This document shows positions 4,565 to 8,810 of a DNA stretch of 8,810 nt, piece after piece. Under the pieces are notes generated by a model. That model saw nothing but the letters and a program-made list of their open reading frames with translations, was not told the origin of the DNA and ran no database searches. A program made the translations under genes and the position numbers. The stretch spans positions 1 to 8,810 of the forward strand of contig CAMLFP010000231.1 of the NCBI GenBank assembly GCA_946479335.1, written 5' to 3'. The DNA comes from an uncultured Archangium sp. (lineage in GTDB: Bacteria > Myxococcota > Myxococcia > Myxococcales > Myxococcaceae). Each line of letters opens with the position of its first letter. The first letter of the stretch is position 1.

Positions 4565-6936
4565 CACCGGGCTCCCGTGCGGGCGGGGCTCCCGCCGAAG
4601 GTGTTCCACTCGGTGGCGGTCTTCGCGCTGTCAGGCAGCGTGAGCCGGTACACCGTGCCGTTGCGCCACCCCGTCACCCACAACTCATGCACGCCGGTGG
4701 AGGTCGCGCTGCTGCTGTCGGAGTCGACCACCACTCCGCTGGGGCTGAAGGTCGCCGTGCTGTCATCGAAGTACGCAAGCGGCGTGCGGTTGCGCACGTC
4801 GAGCACCACCACGCGCGTCTGGGACGCCGCGATGACGTCGAGCGTGCCGTCGCCGTTGACGTCGTACAGCAGCGGCGAGAACGAGGAGCCCTCGCCCGCC
4901 TTGATGGTGTACTGCCAGACGATGGTGCCGCCCGCGGTGCAGCCGGTCGTGGTCGGCGCCTTCATCACCGACACCACGCTGTCGGAAGACGAGATGACCA
5001 CCACCGAGTTGCGACCGCTCCCATCGACGTCGCCGATGGCGGGCGAGGTGTACGTGAAGCGCCCGCCGGGGTTGAAGCGGTACTTGCACGTCGACCCGCT
5101 CGGCTGATTCTTCGGGTCGAAGGCGTAGACGTCGGCGGTGGAGCCGTAGCTGGCCACCACGACCTCCGGGTTGCCATCGCCGTCGATGTCACCGACCGCC
5201 GGACCGCTGCCGTACGCGTAGTCGCCGTACAGTGACTTGAGCGACGCGCTCTGCCACGCCTTGGCGAGGGTACTCCCGGTGAATGCCGTCACCGTGCCCT
5301 TCGCGTAGCCCCAGGCGACCGCCTCGAGCGCCGACGAGCCGATGACGTTGACGAGCGCGACGTGCCCGAACGGGTGTTCGGCATCAGACGCCCAGAAGTC
5401 GGTCTGCGCCGCGATGGCGGTGCTGGCGTTGCCCACGACGGCGAGGTGACCGTCCCAATCCGCGAAGACCGTGTTGACGCCCGTCCCGACGCCGACGGCC
5501 GCGCCGGAGGGCCCCATGTTCCAGTACCCGGGGTAGCCCCACGGCATCGAAGACCAGTACGCACTGGAGTCACCCGCGCGGGCGAGGACCGCGCCCTGGT
5601 TCGCAGCGCTCAAGCCTTCGCCGACCACGTACTCGCTCAACGCGGGGCTGCCGTTGAGGTCTTGCACCAGCGGAAAGCCCAGCTGTTGACGGCCCGAAGG
5701 TGACGAGTAGCGGGCCAACTCCTGGCACGAGTTGGAAATCACCGCGACCGCGCCAGAGTCGGCCCGGCCCCTGGGCAGCACGACCGCGAGCTCACGCGCG
5801 GAGTTCGTGGCGCCGGACAGCTGCCCGACCGCGAGCCCGTCGGTGTAGCGCCCACCCGGGTCGGTGAAGCTGCAGCTCACCGTGAGCGGCACGGTGTACG
5901 CGGTGGTGACGACGTTCGAGAGCTCGGTGCGCGCGACGCCCGAGAGCGTGTACGCGAGCGAAGCCACGTGCTGCGTGGTGCCCGGAGGCAGCTGCACCAC
6001 CACCGACACCGAGCCCGAGGCGCCCGCGTTGAGGCGGCCGAGGTTCCAGGTCAGCGTCGAGCCCGACGTCGACGCGGTCGGGGTGGCCGAGACCAGCGTC
6101 GCGCCCGCGGGCAGCGTGTACTTCAGCGTGGTGCTGTTCCCGGTGCGCGTGCCGGTCGGGTTCGCGTACGAGAACGTGTACGTCTGCTGCGCGCTGGTGA
6201 CCGTCGCCGGGCCCGCCGCGGTGAGCGAGAGGCGCGACCCCGCCGTCGGCTGCGGAGGGTAGGTGCCCGCCGACGCGTTGTTCCACGTGACGTAGCAGCC
6301 CGAGGTCTGCGCCGGGCACTCCTGCGAGCAGGTGGCGCCGCTGCCGTCGGTGGCGCTGGTGGAGTTGGTGTCGTAGCCGTCGATGCCGAAGACCACGTTG
6401 CTCAGCGGAGCGCCCTGCGCGTCGAACAGCGGCACCGCGAGGTCGAGCTTGTCGCCCAGCACGTGCATCGCGACGAAGTCGTCGAAGACGCTGGTGTTGT
6501 TGATCCACGCGATGAACGACAGCTTGCTGCCCGGGGGCACGTCGATGTGCACCGTGGCGGTGGTGTTGTTGCCGTTGAGCGGCGGCACCAGCCACGCGTT
6601 GACGCCCAGCGTGAGGCCGAGCCGCTGCGCGAGCACCACCGCGTTGCCGTTGTCGTTGCAGGTGCCCGAGCAGAACGCGTCGGCGTAGTCGCAGTTCGAG
6701 TTCGCGTACGCGTACGCCGCGTAGGCCGAGGTGCCCGGCTGCGGGCTGGGGCCCAACGGTAACACCGGCGCCAACGTCAACAGGCCGGTCGACCACGGGT
6801 AGCTCGTCTGCGGCAGCGTGTTGGTGAGCGAGATGTCAAAAGGGACCGTCTGCGCGTTCGCCGGTAACGAAGCGACCACCGGTAACGAAGCAACCAGCAG
6901 CACCACCGTTGAAAGCAGACTCTTTTGCGTGCGCAT
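4564..6936 (-). CDS. Secreted FG-GAP/VCBS beta-propeller-type protein
   Basis: This is a 790-aa exported protein. ATG at 6936 was chosen because it begins a clear signal peptide (MRTQKSLLSTVVLLVASLPV, likely cleavage after SLPANAQ near residue 29) and has GAGG 5 nt upstream; the frame stays open to 7116 but with sequence unlike a leader. Residues about 30-235 form a Cys-containing N-terminal domain (NCDYADAFCSGTC at 81-93, ATCSQECP at 201-208). Residues about 240-350 look like a DUF11-type Ig-like domain (YTFSYANP, LKYTLPAGATLVSATPT, LTWNLGRLNAGASGSVSVVV). Residues about 360-790 carry FG-GAP/VCBS-like units with Asp-rich Ca-binding-type loops GDIDGDGNPE (582-591), GDVDGSGRNS (635-644) and YDVNGDGTLD (691-700). 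The terminal strand WNTFGGSPARTG is typical of such propellers. Role unknown; surface adhesion or ligand binding is plausible. Downstream it is coupled to the small lipoprotein-like gene. Confidence 0.92.
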   Translation of the reverse strand: MRTQKSLLSTVVLLVASLPVVASLPANAQTVPFDISLTNTLPQTSYPWSTGLLTLAPVLPLGPSPQPGTSAYAAYAYANSNCDYADAFCSGTCNDNGNAVVLAQRLGLTLGVNAWLVPPLNGNNTTATVHIDVPPGSKLSFIAWINNTSVFDDFVAMHVLGDKLDLAVPLFDAQGAPLSNVVFGIDGYDTNSTSATDGSGATCSQECPAQTSGCYVTWNNASAGTYPPQPTAGSRLSLTAAGPATVTSAQQTYTFSYANPTGTRTGNSTTLKYTLPAGATLVSATPTASTSGSTLTWNLGRLNAGASGSVSVVVQLPPGTTQHVASLAYTLSGVARTELSNVVTTAYTVPLTVSCSFTDPGGRYTDGLAVGQLSGATNSARELAVVLPRGRADSGAVAVISNSCQELARYSSPSGRQQLGFPLVQDLNGSPALSEYVVGEGLSAANQGAVLARAGDSSAYWSSMPWGYPGYWNMGPSGAAVGVGTGVNTVFADWDGHLAVVGNASTAIAAQTDFWASDAEHPFGHVALVNVIGSSALEAVAWGYAKGTVTAFTGSTLAKAWQSASLKSLYGDYAYGSGPAVGDIDGDGNPEVVVASYGSTADVYAFDPKNQPSGSTCKYRFNPGGRFTYTSPAIGDVDGSGRNSVVVISSSDSVVSVMKAPTTTGCTAGGTIVWQYTIKAGEGSSFSPLLYDVNGDGTLDVIAASQTRVVVLDVRNRTPLAYFDDSTATFSPSGVVVDSDSSSATSTGVHELWVTGWRNGTVYRLTLPDSAKTATEWNTFGGSPARTGAR
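6861..6891 (-). repeat. 18-bp tandem duplication inside the signal-peptide coding region
   Basis: CCGGTAACGAAGC occurs at 6861-6873 and again at 6879-6891, an 18-bp period. On the coding strand it doubles the hexapeptide step so the signal peptide reads VASLPVVASLPA. The duplication lengthens the hydrophobic part of the leader and keeps the frame. Confidence 0.8.
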
Positions 6937-6938
6937 CG

Positions 6939-6982
6939 AAACCTCGTTACCGAATTGCCGCGATCTACCGGCACCGAGGTTC
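6939..6982 (-). promoter_or_regulatory. Possible leader hairpin covering the FG-GAP gene ribosome binding site
   Basis: On the minus strand GAACCTCG (6982-6975) can pair with CGAGGTTT (6946-6939, one G-U), and the second arm contains the GAGG ribosome binding site. Between them TGCCG (6973-6969) can pair with CGGCA (6960-6956). Such a nested structure could mask the start of translation. Seen by eye only; no energy was computed. Confidence 0.3.
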
Positions 6983-7037
6983 ATCAGCAATTGAGGGAAA
7001 GATGCGCGGTGGGCCGCACAACCACCACACCGACCCA

Positions 7038-7055
7038 CGCCACAAGACAGTGGCG
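7038..7055 (-). terminator. Possible weak terminator after the peptidase-like gene
   Basis: CGCCAC (7038-7043) and GTGGCG (7050-7055) form a perfect 6-bp stem with a 6-nt loop, 8 nt beyond the TGA of the S24/S26-like gene. There is no T-run. It may separate this gene from the FG-GAP gene, which starts about 100 bp further on. Confidence 0.35.
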
Positions 7056-7063
7056 CAGAGCCT

Positions 7064-7456
7064 TCAGCGACGGTCGCGCAGACGGTGGATGAGCCACCGG
7101 GTCCCTGGGACCCCACGCAGCCCGCGCGCCAGCCCCGGCCACCACCGCAACACCTTCGACGCGCCGCGAGGCCACGGCACGGTCAGCCCCGCGCGCCGAA
7201 ACGCGATGACGCGCCCGAGCAGCTCGTCGGCCGGAGGGTCGACGCGCCCGTTCGTCGCCGCCGTGCGCAGCGGGGCGACCGAGACCACGACGTGCGCCAC
7301 CAGCACGCCGCCGAGGACGACGACCGCGACGTCACCGGGCGCGACGGTGCGGCAGCGCTCGACCCGCAACGAGTCACCGTCGAGGAGGAGCGGCCACAGG
7401 CTCTTCCCCGCGGCGGGCATCCACAAGGCGCCACCGGGCGGCAGCGCCCGGAGCAA
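7064..7456 (-). CDS. S24/S26 (signal-peptidase/LexA-fold) peptidase-like protein
   Basis: The 130-aa frame carries the compact S24/S26 core: PAAGKSLWPLLLDGDSLRV at 14-32, matching the family pattern GxSMxPxLxxGDxVxV with putative nucleophile S19, then APGDVAVV at 39-46 (family GDiV) and GGVLVAHVVV at 49-58 with H55 where Ser-His type enzymes keep HR. The canonical Met after Ser is Leu, and the Arg after His is Val. There is no obvious N-terminal membrane anchor, unlike housekeeping signal peptidase I. Small soluble relatives occur near RiPP and export genes, but none is visible here. The start is unresolved. The frame runs upstream through LSDLSHEAL, and that segment resembles the N-terminal helix of such proteins. 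TTG 7456 is used here; CTG 7480, overlapping the upstream stop and preceded by GGAAG, is an alternative. Translation coupled to the upstream gene is likely. Confidence 0.6.
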   Translation of the reverse strand: MLRALPPGGALWMPAAGKSLWPLLLDGDSLRVERCRTVAPGDVAVVVLGGVLVAHVVVSVAPLRTAATNGRVDPPADELLGRVIAFRRAGLTVPWPRGASKVLRWWPGLARGLRGVPGTRWLIHRLRDRR

Positions 7457-7476
7457 CGCCTCGTGGGAGAGGTCAC

Positions 7477-7977
7477 TCAGAGCGCGGCTTCCACGTACTT
7501 GACGCCGGCGGGCGTGATGCGCGGCCCACGCGACGTGCGCTTCACGTTGCCCGGGTGCGTGCGAAACGCCTTCGCGACGTTCGGCGCCGCGTACTTCACG
7601 CCGTGCTTCGCCCAGAACTTCGACGTGGTGCCGCTCGAGACGTCGATGCCGTCACCCGCGACGTACAGGGGGATGAGCGAGCGCAGCAGCTGATCTTTCT
7701 TCTTGCCGGCCTTGATCAACGCCGCCTTCTTCGGGTGCGCGTTGAACAGCTCGTTGAGCGCCGCGAGCGGGTCCGCAGACGGCTTCTTCGCCGGCTTCGC
7801 GGCCTTCTTCGGAGCGACGGCGGCCACGGGCGCCGCGACCTTCGGCGCCACCTTGACCTCCGGCTTCTTGCCGATGCCGAGCGCGTTCTTCAGCTCAGCG
7901 ACTTTCTTCTCGATGAAGGCCTCGATGCCGTGAATCTCGAAGAGGCCCGACTTTGCCCGCGTTGCCTTGAATGCCAT
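7477..7977 (-). CDS. Basic, H1-like putative DNA-binding protein (166 aa)
   Basis: ATG 7977 has an ideal ribosome binding site AAGGAGG 5 nt upstream. The protein has three parts. Residues 1-36 form a short helical head (FEIHGIEAFIEKKVAELKNAL). Residues about 37-68 are a Lys/Ala/Pro linker like the tails of histone H1 and H1-like bacterial proteins (KKAAKPAKKPS). Residues about 69-166 form a folded domain: LAALNELFNAHPKKAALI, DQLLRSLIPLYVAGDG, then SSGTTSKFWAKHGVKYAAPNVAKAFRTH and a terminal GPRITPAGVKYVEAAL. That ending has the look of a winged-helix wing followed by a final helix, so DNA binding is inferred, not proven. I do not recognise a named family. The stop lies directly before the S24/S26-like gene, and the two probably form one transcript. 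The gene is divergent from the secreted-protein gene at 8051. Confidence 0.8.
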   Translation of the reverse strand: MAFKATRAKSGLFEIHGIEAFIEKKVAELKNALGIGKKPEVKVAPKVAAPVAAVAPKKAAKPAKKPSADPLAALNELFNAHPKKAALIKAGKKKDQLLRSLIPLYVAGDGIDVSSGTTSKFWAKHGVKYAAPNVAKAFRTHPGNVKRTSRGPRITPAGVKYVEAAL

Positions 7978-8013
7978 GGAGCCCTCCTTATACGCGGGGC
8001 GCGGCGCCGCTGA

Positions 8014-8029
8014 GGCCGAAAAATCGGCC
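8014..8029. promoter_or_regulatory. Inverted repeat in the 73-bp divergent intergenic region
   Basis: GGCCGA (8014-8019) and TCGGCC (8024-8029) form a perfect 6-bp inverted repeat around AAAA. It sits almost midway between the divergent starts at 7977 and 8051, where both promoters must act. It could be an operator or a hairpin in the leader of the minus-strand gene. I could not place convincing -35/-10 boxes around it. Confidence 0.4.
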
Positions 8030-8050
8030 CGGGCGCGATATGAGCCCCGC

Positions 8051-8810
8051 ATGGTGTCGACGGTGATGCTGTTGGCAGTGCTCTGTGCGCCGCGCGCGCC
8101 CGCCGATGCCGCCGTGGTCTCATGGGTGCCCCGCGTCGACGGCGTCGCGCCGCTGGTGCCCTTCTTCCGCGCCGCGGGCACGCGCTCCAACGTGCTGCGG
8201 CCCGACGCGTGGGCGGCCGACGTGCACGCGCTCATCGGCTTGAACCTCCTCGACGCCGACGCGCTGGAGCGCTCGGGCATCGACGGGAGCCAGGGCCTCA
8301 CCCGCTCGCAGCTCGGCGACGCGGTGATCAGCTGCGTCACCGTGAAGGACCTCAAGCGCTACCGCGCCGCGTGCGACGAGAAGCTCGTGCGCCAGGGCGA
8401 GCTCATCGACCGCAAGGAAGCCGGCCTCGTCTTCCACACCTCGCAGGACCCGCTGGGCCGCGTGCTGGGCGCGTACGTGGTGTCGGGCAAGGAGTCGTGC
8501 GCCATCAACGGCCACGGGCACAGCATCGACAAACAACTCGCGCCGCTCGCGAAGCTGCTCAGCGCGCCCGCGACCGGCCCCGGGTTCTCGCTCGCCGCGA
8601 AGCTCCCCGCGCCGCTGCAGCTGGTGGCCCCGGGCGGCCGCACCCCCGGCGTCCTCGCGCTGAACGCGAACGGGCTCTCGCTCCAGGCAGACCTGCGCGT
8701 GAAGAACGCAGCGCTCGCCAGGTTGGCGGGCGCCGGAGAGTCACCGCTCGGGCGGTTCACGGCGAACGGGCTGGGCGTCATCCGCGCGCGGGTCGCGCCC
8801 TCGGAGGTCC
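8051..8810 (+). CDS. Secreted protein of unknown function, 3'-truncated by window edge
   Basis: The frame is open from ATG 8051 to the right edge (253 codons). It begins with a signal peptide, MVSTVMLLAVLCAPRAPADA, likely cut near ADA-AVVSW. ATG 8066 is an alternative start that keeps a shorter leader. No ribosome binding site is visible before either. The mature part has VPFFRAAGTRSNVLRPDAW, a region ending in ISCVTVKDLKRYRAACDEKL, a beta-like stretch AGLVFHTSQDPLGRVLGAYV and SGKESCAINGHGHSIDKQLA, then alternating strands such as GVLALNANGLSLQADLRV. Three cysteines of the mature part (C95, C108, C150) could form a disulfide. I do not recognise the family. Long minus-strand frames opposite (8120-8536, 8359-8781) are mirror products of GC-rich coding. 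Third positions of the plus frame are almost all G or C, supporting this strand. Confidence 0.8.
   Translation, partial: MVSTVMLLAVLCAPRAPADAAVVSWVPRVDGVAPLVPFFRAAGTRSNVLRPDAWAADVHALIGLNLLDADALERSGIDGSQGLTRSQLGDAVISCVTVKDLKRYRAACDEKLVRQGELIDRKEAGLVFHTSQDPLGRVLGAYVVSGKESCAINGHGHSIDKQLAPLAKLLSAPATGPGFSLAAKLPAPLQLVAPGGRTPGVLALNANGLSLQADLRVKNAALARLAGAGESPLGRFTANGLGVIRARVAPSEV

Noticed and set aside
4201..5235. 344-aa plus-strand frame with a good GGAGG site 7 nt before ATG 4201
   Set aside because: The ribosome site is attractive, but the product is low-complexity (Arg/Ala/Val repeats), lacks a domain and lies antisense to the lipoprotein-like and FG-GAP genes. At most a short peptide or chance.
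6937..7063. ECF-type promoter (GAACC near 6978-6982) for the FG-GAP gene
   Set aside because: No matching -10 element lies at the right distance on the minus strand.
7183..7476. 97-aa minus-strand frame from GTG 7476
   Set aside because: It has a convenient GTG beside the upstream stop, but its Ser/Arg/Cys-rich product has no motif; the S24/S26 pattern is in the neighbouring frame.
7477..8355. 292-aa version of the H1-like protein starting far upstream
   Set aside because: The extra residues overlap the divergent secreted-protein gene and are Ser/Arg/Ala-rich; ATG 7977 has an excellent AAGGAGG site.

Overview
The window is very GC-rich bacterial DNA in which nearly all GC sits in third codon positions. 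The gene styles (secreted proteins with Thr/Gly linkers, FG-GAP/VCBS surface proteins, small lipoproteins, a basic histone-H1-like protein, a regulator-methyltransferase fusion ahead of ahcY) suggest a myxobacterium or a close relative in Myxococcota. This is inferred from style; no rRNA or marker phylogeny is available.

Layout. (1) 1-1157, + strand: the 3' part of a secreted protein, with a tandem TATTGGG-type heptapeptide linker (15 full copies) followed by a six-cysteine domain. (2) 1135-1401, - strand: a small unrecognised protein that converges on gene 1 and overlaps its end. (3) 1402-1787: a 386-bp divergent intergenic region holding a 21-bp tandem array that looks non-coding, then an AT-richer promoter with a perfect 22-bp palindrome between a plausible -35 and -10. 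(4) 1788-4126, + strand: a two-gene methyl-cycle operon, an ArsR-type regulator fused to a SAM-methyltransferase-like domain followed 23 bp later by S-adenosylhomocysteine hydrolase (ahcY), closed by a strong hairpin terminator at 4147-4182. (5) 4358-6936, - strand: a 790-aa secreted protein with FG-GAP repeats and a 68-aa lipoprotein-like protein, joined by a TGATG stop/start overlap. (6) 7064-7977, - strand: a basic, H1-like putative DNA-binding protein and a small S24/S26 (signal-peptidase/LexA-fold) peptidase-like protein with an unresolved start. (7) 8051-8810, + strand: the 5' part of a secreted protein of unknown function, divergent from gene 6 and running off the window.

How the parts work together. 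The best-supported unit is the regulator-ahcY operon. AhcY removes S-adenosylhomocysteine (SAH), the inhibitory by-product of methyl transfer. The regulator's C-terminal domain has the fold that normally binds SAM/SAH, and a perfect palindrome sits in the promoter core. The simplest model is a SAH- or SAM-responsive autoregulated circuit of the SahR kind, with a probable leaderless GTG start. The other genes look like separate envelope or secretion functions. I see no CRISPR, tRNA, rRNA, insertion sequence or phage gene.
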